From Pontibacter sp. Tf4 (lineage in GTDB: Bacteria; Bacteroidota; Bacteroidia; Cytophagales; Hymenobacteraceae): DNA of 64,000 nucleotides. The translations under genes were made by a program, and so were the position numbers. The notes under the pieces are model-generated. The model was not told the origin of the DNA and did no database searches. It worked only from the letters and a program-made list of their open reading frames with translations. Each line of letters starts with the position of its first letter. Position 1 is the stretch's first letter. Positions 26,279-33,994 of this stretch are shown piece by piece. Location: assembly GCF_014212495.1 (NCBI RefSeq), contig NZ_JACKZC010000005.1, positions 309,732-373,731 of the forward strand. The letters run 5' to 3'.

Positions 26279-27124
26279 GTGAGAGCATTTTTATACCTTA
26301 TCCGTTACCCTAACCTTATCCTCATCGTCCTGAGCCAGGCATTGGTGCAGGCCTGCCTGTTGTCGGGGGGCATGAACTGGGGCAGGGTACTGGAGCCTTC
26401 TTTTCTGCTGCTTTCGCTCTCTACGGTATTTATAGCTGCCGCCGGCTACATCATCAACGATTATTATGATGTAAAGATAGACGCCATTAACAAACCCGGG
26501 AAGCTGGTAGTAGGCACCGTGATACGGCGCCGGCCTGCCATGTTTGCACACCTGGTGCTGTCGGTAGCCGGAGTTATGATCGGCCTGCTGTTATACCTGC
26601 CTATCGGGCTGATAAACCTGGGCGCGGTACTGCTGTTGTGGGGATATTCTGCACGGCTCAAAAAACTACCTCTCATCGGTAACGTGGTAGTGGCGCTGCT
26701 CTCGGCCAGTATGCTGCTGGTAGTAGCCGTGTATGCCAACACCCTAAACCGCATTACGCTGGGCTATGCGCTGTTTGCTTTCCTGATCTCGCTTATCCGG
26801 GAAATCATAAAAGACATGGAAGATATGAAAGGCGACGCTTCGTTCGACTGCCGCACCCTGCCTATTGTATTGGGTATCCGCAACGCCAAGTTTATAGTTT
26901 ATCCGGTTATTGCTGCTTTTCTGGCTTTCCTGCTGGTCGTGGTGCTGCACCCGCGCACTGCCTGGTGGTTTGATGTTTACATGCTGGTGCTGGTACTGGT
27001 GCCTGCCATCTGGCTAACTATAAAACTGGCCCGCGCCGACCGCAAACGCGACTTTACCTACCTGAGCAACCTGAACAAGTTTATCATGTTTACCGGTATC
27101 CTGTCGATGTTGCTGGTAGGATAA
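26279..27124 (+). CDS. UbiA-family prenyltransferase
   Basis: 281 residues beginning with GTG. Multi-span membrane enzyme with the first Asp-rich motif N60-D61-YY-D64-VKI-D68 (NDYYDVKIDAINKP) and a second one KDMEDMKGD around 180-190, which bind Mg-prenyl diphosphate. This subgroup is often annotated as geranylgeranylglycerol-phosphate geranylgeranyltransferase in Bacteroidota; the actual acceptor (quinone, heme, glycerol phosphate) is not decided by sequence. It has its own promoter and no functional neighbours. Confidence 0.85.
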   Translation: MRAFLYLIRYPNLILIVLSQALVQACLLSGGMNWGRVLEPSFLLLSLSTVFIAAAGYIINDYYDVKIDAINKPGKLVVGTVIRRRPAMFAHLVLSVAGVMIGLLLYLPIGLINLGAVLLLWGYSARLKKLPLIGNVVVALLSASMLLVVAVYANTLNRITLGYALFAFLISLIREIIKDMEDMKGDASFDCRTLPIVLGIRNAKFIVYPVIAAFLAFLLVVVLHPRTAWWFDVYMLVLVLVPAIWLTIKLARADRKRDFTYLSNLNKFIMFTGILSMLLVG

Positions 27125-27155
27125 AAAAATTGCCCGACCTGTGCAGGCCGGGCAA
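27122..27155 (-). terminator. Terminator of the T9SS protein gene
   Basis: On the minus strand TTGCCCGGCCTG / CAGGTCGGGCAA (with a G-T pair) is followed by TTTTTTTAT. It lies 22 bp after the stop at 27178, in a convergent gap. Confidence 0.85.
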
Positions 27156-27177
27156 CTCCCAAACTATAATCGGCAGA

Positions 27178-27918
27178 TTATTTAACTATAAAACGAAGCG
27201 CAGCTGCATCGCTGCCTTTTATTACTTTTATAACGTACAGGCCTTTGCTTAACTGGTGGGTATTTATAGTAGCCAGTCCGTTTACTTTAGAGGCGCTGTA
27301 AACTGTGCGGCCCAGCATATCCATTACCTGCAGGTCGGCGTTGCGCACCTGCCCCAGGTCTACGTTCACGGTTCCGTCGGCAACGGTTGGGTATGCCATA
27401 ATGCGGGTGTTCTCTATCATATCATCGGTACCTGTTGTAGACGATACCTTGATCAGTTCCAGGTTGTCGGCCATAATGTTCAGGTCGTTGCGCTCTAACT
27501 GCAGGTGGTAGCTATAGCGGCCTGCCTGCGTAAACGTAGCTCTGATAATGATCGAATAATCCTTCAGCGGAGCACCCTCTTTCGGTCCTATGTAGCCAAT
27601 CCCTTCTTCATCAAAAGTAAGCGGCGAGAACACAGCCGTGCTCGGGTTATTTCTGTCAGGGTCTATGGTATACTCCATGGTAATGTACTGGCGCTGCGTA
27701 GGGTCTGTAAGCTTTATCCGGATAGCCATTACTTCGCCGGCTCTGTCGCGGGCATCTACAAACAGGTCGTAATAAACAACCTCGTTCACTACCACGTTTA
27801 CTCCAGGGTTATCGAGTGTGCTGTTTATGCCCGGCTCGTCCAGGCCCTGGCTAAAACCAGCCAACGGCAACAGGAGTAAGGCAAAAAAGGTAACATAAGC
27901 ACGTAGAAGTTTTTTCAT
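27178..27918 (-). CDS. Secreted protein with T9SS sorting domain
   Basis: 246 residues: signal peptide (MKKLLRAYVTFFALLLLPLAGFSQ), a beta-rich domain of about 130 residues that I do not recognise (VVVNEVVYYDLFVDARDRAG to YHLQLERNDLN), and a type A C-terminal sorting domain of about 80 residues (IMAYPTVADGTVNVDL, then DLQVMDMLGRTVYS, ending KGLYVIKVIKG...FIVK). The sorting domain sends the protein through the type IX system to the surface or medium. It is monocistronic. Function unknown. Confidence 0.85.
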   Translation of the reverse strand: MKKLLRAYVTFFALLLLPLAGFSQGLDEPGINSTLDNPGVNVVVNEVVYYDLFVDARDRAGEVMAIRIKLTDPTQRQYITMEYTIDPDRNNPSTAVFSPLTFDEEGIGYIGPKEGAPLKDYSIIIRATFTQAGRYSYHLQLERNDLNIMADNLELIKVSSTTGTDDMIENTRIMAYPTVADGTVNVDLGQVRNADLQVMDMLGRTVYSASKVNGLATINTHQLSKGLYVIKVIKGSDAAALRFIVK

Positions 27919-28125
27919 GATTTAAACAGATATGAATACTATAATAGAATTGGTTATTTTACTTACATTAGACCTTATACGTTAAAATTTTTTTTTGGCT
28001 ATATAACGAAATCATTTTATAGCGATTCCCTGATAACAGGCTGATAACGAAGCCTGAATTCTTGAAAGCTGTACTGATAGAACTATAGCGCAGGAAAAAA
28101 AGGCCTGCATCTATAACTGATACCT

Positions 28126-28632
28126 ATGAGAGAAAGCACACCTGCGGCAGAGCAGTTCCGGAACCTGGTGGCAAGCCCATCTAAATTCAGGTTATTTATG
28201 CTGGCCAGGCTGCCCATGGCCTATATGGCTGACCTGCGGGTAACAGCCCTCACCAACGAGCGGGCTACCGTAACTATACCGTACAAGTACCTGAATAAAA
28301 ATCCTTTTAATTCTATTTACTTTGCCTGCCTGGGCATGGCTGCCGAACTCTCGACAGGCGTACTCTGCATGATGCACACCTACAAGGCAGACCCAACCGT
28401 ATCGATGCTGGTGGTGCACATGGATGCTGACTTTACTAAAAAAGCGGTAGGCAAAATAACCTTTATGTGCGAAGACGGCCGCCGCATACAGGAAGCTGCC
28501 GAGCACACCAAACTAACCGGCGAGGGCGTAACAGTAACAGCCACCAGCATTGGCATGGACGAAGCCGGCGACCAGGTAGCGGAGTTCCGGTTTACGTGGT
28601 CGCTGAAGGCGAAGAGCCGCCTGCTGGTATAG
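28126..28632 (+). CDS. DUF4442 hotdog-fold (thioesterase-like) protein
   Basis: 168 residues. DUF4442 features: PYKYLNKNPFNSIYFACLGMAAELSTGVL (strand-loop-helix with the Asn/Phe/Tyr pattern seen in PaaI-like hotdog folds) and MLVVHMDADFTKKAVGKITF. Such proteins resemble acyl-CoA thioesterases. No catalytic residue can be named with certainty. It is a single gene whose upstream gap contains only AT-rich sequence and one CTATAG core. Confidence 0.78.
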   Translation: MRESTPAAEQFRNLVASPSKFRLFMLARLPMAYMADLRVTALTNERATVTIPYKYLNKNPFNSIYFACLGMAAELSTGVLCMMHTYKADPTVSMLVVHMDADFTKKAVGKITFMCEDGRRIQEAAEHTKLTGEGVTVTATSIGMDEAGDQVAEFRFTWSLKAKSRLLV

Positions 28633-28721
28633 TTTAAGTATAGATTATTTTCTATTTTTACAGCTAACCTAAACGCCCGCGCCACTATTTAACTATAGGC
28701 AGGGTGCTATGCTAAACCTGT

Positions 28722-28955
28722 ATGAAAATGACAAAACAACTGACCATGCTGGCTGCCCTGGCGCTACTTGCCTGCAGCTGCGGCGAAACTACAACCAACG
28801 ACACCCAAACTACTGCCACTGAAACGGCAGCACCCGAAGCAGCAACTACAACTGCCACGGCCGACTCTGCTACTACCGCAACACAAATAGACAATGCCGC
28901 TGTAGAGATTGAAGATGCATCAGCAGAAGTGGACTCTTTACTGAACGAGATCTAA
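28722..28955 (+). CDS. Mini-lipoprotein with Thr/Ala-rich tail
   Basis: 77 residues. Signal and lipobox LLACSC (Cys followed by SCGETTT), then a low-complexity Thr/Ala/Glu tail ending IEDASAEVDSLLNEI, a short amphipathic helix. No fold or function recognised. It has the same architecture as the genes at 39443 and 60512. Only 11 bp separate it from the next gene, so the two are co-transcribed. Confidence 0.75.
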   Translation: MKMTKQLTMLAALALLACSCGETTTNDTQTTATETAAPEAATTTATADSATTATQIDNAAVEIEDASAEVDSLLNEI

Positions 28956-28966
28956 TACCAGACACC

Positions 28967-29611
28967 ATGAAAAAGCACCTATTTTATACGCTGGGCTTAG
29001 CAACTGCCCTTTACATGGCTACTCCGCTATCTGCTGTCCACGCACAGGGCAACGGAAAAGGCCAAAATAAGGAAGCCGCTACAAACGAAGAGGGCAATGA
29101 AAAATCGGTACTGAGAAACCGCCACGAACGCCTGAAGGATAAAAGCATGGCTGCCAAAAAGCAGCAGGAAGCCCGGGAAAAAGCCAAAGGAAACGAAAAT
29201 GGCAACCAGGGCAAAGGTGGTAAACCAGAGAAAACCGGCAAGCCGGAAAAAGCTGGTAAACCGGAGAAAGACAATAACGGCAAGGGTAACGCGTATGGCA
29301 GAAACAAAGGCGAACTGAGCGGCCGCGAATTCGGGCAGGCCAGGGCTGTAGCTGCCAAACAGACAAATACCGAAAAGCGTCAGGAGCTGAACAAAGTAGT
29401 AACTACCGGTGATGAAAAGGTAACAGATGCCAAGAGCCGCCTGGGCCGTGCCATTGAAGAACTGGAGCGCCAGCGCAAAGCCGGCACCATTACCGACAGC
29501 GAATACAAGGAAAAGCAGGTTACCATCTCCCGCACCGAGAAAGCGATACAGATACTGGAAGAGAAAGTAAACGCGGCCAAAGTACTGGTTTCTGCCCCGG
29601 TAGTAGAATAA
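28967..29611 (+). CDS. Secreted Lys/Glu/Gly-rich protein with PEK repeats
   Basis: 214 residues. Signal peptide ending AVHAQ; a highly charged disordered region (GNEKSVLRNRHERLKDKSM); a Gly/Lys repeat with three GKPEK units (about 83-101); and a helical C-terminal coiled-coil-like part (AKSRLGRAIEELERQRKAGT to EEKVNAAKVLV). No known domain. It lies 11 bp after a mini-lipoprotein and is followed by a terminator, so the two form an envelope-related pair of unknown purpose. Confidence 0.75.
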   Translation: MKKHLFYTLGLATALYMATPLSAVHAQGNGKGQNKEAATNEEGNEKSVLRNRHERLKDKSMAAKKQQEAREKAKGNENGNQGKGGKPEKTGKPEKAGKPEKDNNGKGNAYGRNKGELSGREFGQARAVAAKQTNTEKRQELNKVVTTGDEKVTDAKSRLGRAIEELERQRKAGTITDSEYKEKQVTISRTEKAIQILEEKVNAAKVLVSAPVVE

Positions 29612-29634
29612 TAGCAAACTATAGCAACTCTATA

Positions 29635-29670
29635 AAACCTGCTGCAGCCAACGCTGTAGCAGGTTTTTTT
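29635..29670 (+). terminator. Terminator after the PEK-repeat protein
   Basis: AACCTGCTGCAG / CTGTAGCAGGTT stem (one G-T pair) with loop CCAACG, followed by TTTTTATG. The rest of the gap to 29890 is AT-rich with several CTATAG cores and no gene. Confidence 0.85.
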
Positions 29671-29889
29671 ATGCCTGGCACATTGTAAACAGGCTCTCCT
29701 CCTGGCATCATTCGTGCGCCTGTAGCTATAGTTCTGCCTCGGGTTTAGCGATCCTGTAAAAACTATATACCTAATGTTTACAACTATAGCTTAAAAAATA
29801 AGCATAATTTTTATACACAAATTTATAATTAGCCGTACTTAATATTTCCGTGTTTTAAAACTGATTTCTCACCTACAAAACAAACGCTT

Positions 29890-30528
29890 ATGGTACGCTA
29901 CCTCTACATCTCCAGAAACTTTTTCGTGGTTCTATGCCTGGCCCTGCTCACCGGCTTCACCTCTTTTGCACAAAGCGCCGACGAACCGGATGCAGCAGCC
30001 TCCCAGCTGCACAAGCCCGCTCCTTTGCACAACAGTGCATACTATTATCCTGATTTTAAGAAAGGGAAAGTAGTATTTATTAACGGGGCAGCAAGTGCAG
30101 CCGTTTTAAACTATAATGTGCTAACCGAAGCAGTAGAGTACATCAGCACAAAAAAAGATACCCTGGCCTTCGACAACATGTACCTGATCGACATGATTAC
30201 GGTAGCGAATGATACCTTTTTTTATGACAACCGGAATGCCTGCATACTAAAGCTGCTGCAGAACGTGAACGGATGGAAACTGCTGGTAAAAGAAAGCCCA
30301 CGAGCAGGCCGGCAAAAGGCATCCACACTCCTTCACGAGCCGGCTATAGTTACCAAAGCTTTTTACATCAGCAACCAGACCGATTATGTGCCGGCAACTA
30401 CAGCCAACTTTTTAAAGCTTTTCCCGGCGCACGCTGGCTCCCTTCAAAAATATATAGCCGAGCACAACCTGCACCTGCAAACCGAGGAAGAAATAAACCA
30501 GGTGCTGCGCTACGTTGCCAGTTTATAG
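29890..30528 (+). CDS. Exported hypothetical protein
   Basis: 212 residues with a signal peptide (MVRYLYISRNFFVVLCLALLTGFTSFAQ). The mature part has KPAPLHNSAYYYPDFKKGKVVFINGAASAAVLNYNVLTEAVEYIS, a strand-turn pattern seen in many Bacteroidota periplasmic proteins, and a helical C-terminus ending INQVLRYVASL. No lipobox and no Cys pair. Family not recognised. It stands alone, 96 bp upstream of purN. Confidence 0.7.
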   Translation: MVRYLYISRNFFVVLCLALLTGFTSFAQSADEPDAAASQLHKPAPLHNSAYYYPDFKKGKVVFINGAASAAVLNYNVLTEAVEYISTKKDTLAFDNMYLIDMITVANDTFFYDNRNACILKLLQNVNGWKLLVKESPRAGRQKASTLLHEPAIVTKAFYISNQTDYVPATTANFLKLFPAHAGSLQKYIAEHNLHLQTEEEINQVLRYVASL

Positions 30529-30592
30529 GTAACCATGGTGCGGCGCGTTCCATTATTTAAGCGTTTAAACTGGCAACTATAAGCAAACCCGC

Positions 30593-30600
30593 TATATTTG
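30593..30600 (+). promoter_or_regulatory. Probable -7 promoter element of purN
   Basis: TATATTTG matches TAnnTTTG, with TGG rather than TTG 19 nt upstream. It lies 24 bp before the TTG start of purN and so supports that start. Confidence 0.55.
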
Positions 30601-30624
30601 CAGCTTTAAAGCAAGCTTATACTT

Positions 30625-31206
30625 TTGGAACGACCAGATAAGAAGAATATAGTCATTTTCGCTTCCGGATCGGGGAGCAATGCGCAGCGCCTGCTCGAGC
30701 ACTTTGAGCACCACCCACAGATACGTGTGGCCGCCCTGTTCTCTAACAACCCGAACGCGTATGCCCTAAAACGAGCCGAGACCTTCCACGTCCCGGCTCT
30801 TTTGTTTTCCAGAGATGCGTTTTACAACACCGGTGAGGTACTGGAACAGGTAAAATCCTTTCACCCGGATCTCATTGTTTTAGCCGGTTTCCTGTGGCTG
30901 GTGCCGCAAAACTTCCTGCAGACCTTCCCGGATAAGATCATCAATATCCATCCGGCTCTGCTGCCTAAGTATGGCGGCAAAGGCATGCACGGCCTTAACG
31001 TACACACTGCTGTAGTACAGGCCGGCGATGCACAGTCGGGCATAACGATACACCGCGTAAACGAAGAGTACGATAAAGGCGAATTTATACTACAGGCTCA
31101 CTGCCCGGTTATGCCAGGCGATACGCCGGAAGTATTGGCAGCCCGCGTACTGGAGTTAGAGCACAAACATTTGCCCGAAGTAGTGGAAAAGCTGCTGCTT
31201 AAGTAA
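30625..31206 (+). CDS. purN: Phosphoribosylglycinamide formyltransferase PurN
   Basis: 193 residues beginning with TTG. Transfers formyl from 10-formyl-THF to GAR, step 3 of purine synthesis. Catalytic N107, H109 (IINIHPALLPKYGG) and D150 (RVNEEYDKGEFI) are in place; FASGSGSNAQ near the N-terminus binds phosphate. Upstream alternatives are absent, and a -7 promoter element lies just 24 bp before the TTG. purH follows 170 bp later on the same strand. Confidence 0.93.
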   Translation: MERPDKKNIVIFASGSGSNAQRLLEHFEHHPQIRVAALFSNNPNAYALKRAETFHVPALLFSRDAFYNTGEVLEQVKSFHPDLIVLAGFLWLVPQNFLQTFPDKIINIHPALLPKYGGKGMHGLNVHTAVVQAGDAQSGITIHRVNEEYDKGEFILQAHCPVMPGDTPEVLAARVLELEHKHLPEVVEKLLLK

Positions 31207-31349
31207 ATTAGGAATTCAGAATTAGAAATTAGAGGTGCATGCATAATGATATATCATAATTGAAGTAGGCTAACCGGTTCCGCTGATTTAGCAACATTTA
31301 CAACTCCCACTTCTCACAATTTCTAATTCTTAATTTCTAATTTCTGATT
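31206..31349. repeat. Inverted heptamer-like arrays between purN and purH
   Basis: The left block 31206-31235 is AATTAGG, AATTCAG, AATTAG, AAATTAG. The right block (31317-31349) read on the minus strand is AATCAG, AAATTAG, AAATTAAG, AATTAG. The words are the same as those around the S23 ORF at 52090-52528, but no ORF lies between the arms here. Confidence 0.7.
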
Positions 31350-31376
31350 AAACATTCAACCCATTAACTATAGCCC

Positions 31377-32900
31377 ATGCAACCAGTTCAAATCAAATCA
31401 GCGCTTATTTCGGTTTATTACAAAGACCGCCTGGAGCCACTCGTAGAGCTCCTGAAACAGCATAACGTAACCATTTACTCCACAGGCGGCACGCAGGCTT
31501 TCCTGGAAGAGCAGGGTGCCGATGTAGTAGCTGTAGAAGACCTGACCGCTTACCCATCTATTTTCGGGGGCCGTGTAAAAACGCTTCACCCAAAGGTTTT
31601 TGGTGGTATCCTGCACCGCCGCGACAACGACAGCGACCTGGCTGAACGCGAAAAATTCGAGATTCCGCCTATCGACCTGGTGGTGGTTGACCTGTACCCG
31701 TTCGAGGAAACCGTAGCATCCGGCGCATCAGAAGCTGAAATTATTGAGAAGATAGATATTGGTGGTATTTCGCTTATCCGTGCCGCTGCCAAGAATTTTA
31801 AAGATGTGCTGATCGTGTCGTCGCGGGAGCAATATGATGAAGTAGTTACCTTATTGCAGGAGCGGAACGGAGCCACTAACCTGGAAGACCGCAAGCGTTT
31901 TGCCGCCAAAGCATTCGACGTATCCTCGCACTACGACACGCACATTTTCAATTACCTGAATGGTGGTTCGGAAGAGCAGCCTTTCAAGCAAAGCATACGC
32001 GAGGCTACGCCGCTACGCTACGGCGAAAACCCGCACCAGAAAGGCACTTTCTACGGCAAACTGGATGAGCTTTTCGAACAACTGAATGGCAAGCAACTAT
32101 CTTATAACAACCTGGTTGATGTGGATGCTGCCGTGGCCCTTGCCGCTGAGTTTGAGGAGCCGGTTGTAGCCATCCTGAAACATACCAACGCCTGCGGTTG
32201 CGCTACCGGCGAAACTATAAAAGATGCTTACCTCGCTGCCCTGTCATCTGACCCGGTATCTGCCTTTGGTGGTGTGATCATTGCGAACAGAACGATAGAT
32301 ATGGCGGCTGCTGAGGAACTGAACAAGCTGTTCTTTGAAGTACTGATCGCGCCTGCGTTTGATGCCGATGCCTTAGAGTTACTGAAGACCAAAAAGAATC
32401 GCATCCTGCTGAAGCAGAATGAGGTGGAATTGCCGAAGAAACTGTTTAAAACCCTATTGAACGGTGTAATTGAGCAGGACAAAGACCTGGCAACCGAAAC
32501 CGAAGCCGACTTTAAAACAGTTACCAAACGTGAACCAACTGCCGAAGAAAAGAAAGCACTCGTTTTTGCAGCCAAGGTTTGCAAGCACACCAAGTCTAAC
32601 ACCATTGTTTTAGCTACTGATAAAATGATGTTCTCCAGCGGTGTTGGCCAGACCTCACGCGTTGATGCACTGCGCCAGGCGATCGAGAAAGCCAAAAGCT
32701 TCGGCTTTGATGTGAGCAAAACCGTAATGGCTTCCGATGCTTTCTTCCCGTTCCCGGATTGCGTAGAGATCGCTGACAAGGCCGGTATTAAAGCCGTTGT
32801 GCAACCAGGCGGTTCCATCAAAGACCAGGATTCTATTGATTACTGCAACGCCCACAACATGGCCATGGTAATGACCGGCGTGCGCCATTTTAAACATTAA
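31377..32900 (+). CDS. purH: Bifunctional AICAR formyltransferase / IMP cyclohydrolase PurH
   Basis: 507 residues, last two steps of IMP synthesis. The N-terminal cyclohydrolase (MGS-like) domain has SVYYKDRLEPLVELL, STGGTQAFL and GRVKTLHPKVFGGIL. The C-terminal AICAR transformylase domain has LRYGENPHQKGTFYG, AILKHTNACGCATG (Lys-His pair), and FPFPDCVEIADKAGIKAVVQ PGGSIKD near the end. Full length. It follows purN and has its own terminator. Confidence 0.96.
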   Translation: MQPVQIKSALISVYYKDRLEPLVELLKQHNVTIYSTGGTQAFLEEQGADVVAVEDLTAYPSIFGGRVKTLHPKVFGGILHRRDNDSDLAEREKFEIPPIDLVVVDLYPFEETVASGASEAEIIEKIDIGGISLIRAAAKNFKDVLIVSSREQYDEVVTLLQERNGATNLEDRKRFAAKAFDVSSHYDTHIFNYLNGGSEEQPFKQSIREATPLRYGENPHQKGTFYGKLDELFEQLNGKQLSYNNLVDVDAAVALAAEFEEPVVAILKHTNACGCATGETIKDAYLAALSSDPVSAFGGVIIANRTIDMAAAEELNKLFFEVLIAPAFDADALELLKTKKNRILLKQNEVELPKKLFKTLLNGVIEQDKDLATETEADFKTVTKREPTAEEKKALVFAAKVCKHTKSNTIVLATDKMMFSSGVGQTSRVDALRQAIEKAKSFGFDVSKTVMASDAFFPFPDCVEIADKAGIKAVVQPGGSIKDQDSIDYCNAHNMAMVMTGVRHFKH

Positions 32901-32926
32901 TCAGAACTATAGTTTAAGAATAGCAA

Positions 32927-32958
32927 AGTCCCCGGTTATCGTTTAACCGGGGATTTTT
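32927..32958 (+). terminator. Terminator of purH
   Basis: GTCCCCGGTTA / TAACCGGGGAT stem with TCGTT loop, followed by TTTTTGTC. Confidence 0.85.
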
Positions 32959-32959
32959 G

Positions 32960-33935
32960 TCTTTGTCTGAATCAGGATAACCTCACCCCAACCCTCTCCT
33001 TATATCGAGGGCCCCTACCCCCAGAACAGGAGAGGGAGTATGTCTGAATCTATAAATAGGGCCCTTACCCCAAGGATTTACAGGATTAGATTGGCTATAG
33101 TTGGGTCAGTTATAGTTCTATAGTTAGCAAACACACCCCTACCCCCTCTCAAGAGGGGAATTTTGGCTGTAGCTATAGTTAAAGCTATAGTTCAATAGTT
33201 AATGGTGGTCATCCCCCTGCCCCCTTCAAAGGGGGACTATTTGGGTACTGCTATAGTTTAATCTATAGTCTTATAGTTGCCGTGGTCCAACCACCCCTAC
33301 CCCTCCTTATCCAAGGAGGGGAACTCTGATACTGCTATAGTTTAAACTATAGTTCTATAGTTTCAGACCACGAGCAGGACAGGTTTACCTGTCCCCACGG
33401 AACTATAGGCATGAGTAAAACAGATCTGCTTTGACTAAGATCAATAGCAGTAACTATAACCAAATCATAAACTATCGAATGTGTTATCAGTCTTTGGGTT
33501 GAGCGCCTTTGACTTGTTGCGGTGCCGATAGGCAATCCGACGCAGGAGGATAGCAAGAAGGCAGCAGCGCGATGCCCGAAGACGGGGCCTCCCGGCCCAG
33601 GAGGGAGCCAAAGTAACTATAAAACTATAGGCTCTTAGAGCTCCCAGGATTGAAATGGCTATGAAAGAAAAGGCTTGTGTCGAATAGTAGGCAAAGTCAA
33701 CTATAGAACTATAGGACACATAAGATCCCTTGGCTTCGCTCGGGATGACAAAGAAGGAACTATAGTCTGAGATAGATTTCTCGTTACACTCGAAATGACA
33801 ATAGTGAAAACTATAGGACATATAAGATCCCTCTACTTTGCTCGGCATGACAAGTAGAGAAACTACAGAACAAAAACTACAACTATAACAAAAGCTCCAA
33901 TCCAATAAATCAGTTAAACCCCTCAAATCACTGGT
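32960..33935. repeat. Intergenic repeat island B (inverted homologue of island A)
   Basis: About 1 kb between convergent purH and carB. Read on the minus strand it carries the same modules as island A in the same order: CATTTCGA...GAGAAATCTATCTCAG, AATCCTGGGAGCTCT, TTGGCTCCCTCC...GGGCCGGGAGGCCCCGTC, GGCGCTCAACCCAAAGACTG, AAAGCAGATC, GGGACAGGTAAACCTGTCCT, and several C-rich/G-rich hairpins such as CCCCCTTTGAAGGGGG and CCCCTCTTGAGAGGGG. It also has GGGATGACA/AAGATCCC units near 33720-33850. AACTATAG copies separate the modules. The open frames here are repeat read-through. Confidence 0.85.
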
Positions 33936-33937
33936 CA

Positions 33938-33976
33938 AAAAAAAGCCCTTTGCTAAAACAATAGCAAAGAGCTTTC
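33938..33976 (-). terminator. Terminator of carB
   Basis: Minus-strand AAAGCTCTTTGCTA / TAGCAAAGGGCTTT hairpin followed by a T run, 19 bp after the carB stop. Confidence 0.87.
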
Positions 33977-33994
33977 AAAACTTAGGACTACGAC

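Noticed and set aside
29027..29617. Minus-strand frames opposite the PEK-repeat protein
   Set aside because: Antisense of a Lys/Glu-rich gene gives Leu/Phe-rich frames; no start context and no domain.
33465..33938. 157-residue minus-strand frame in island B
   Set aside because: It reads through repeat modules with no protein-like composition, and island A does not preserve the frame.
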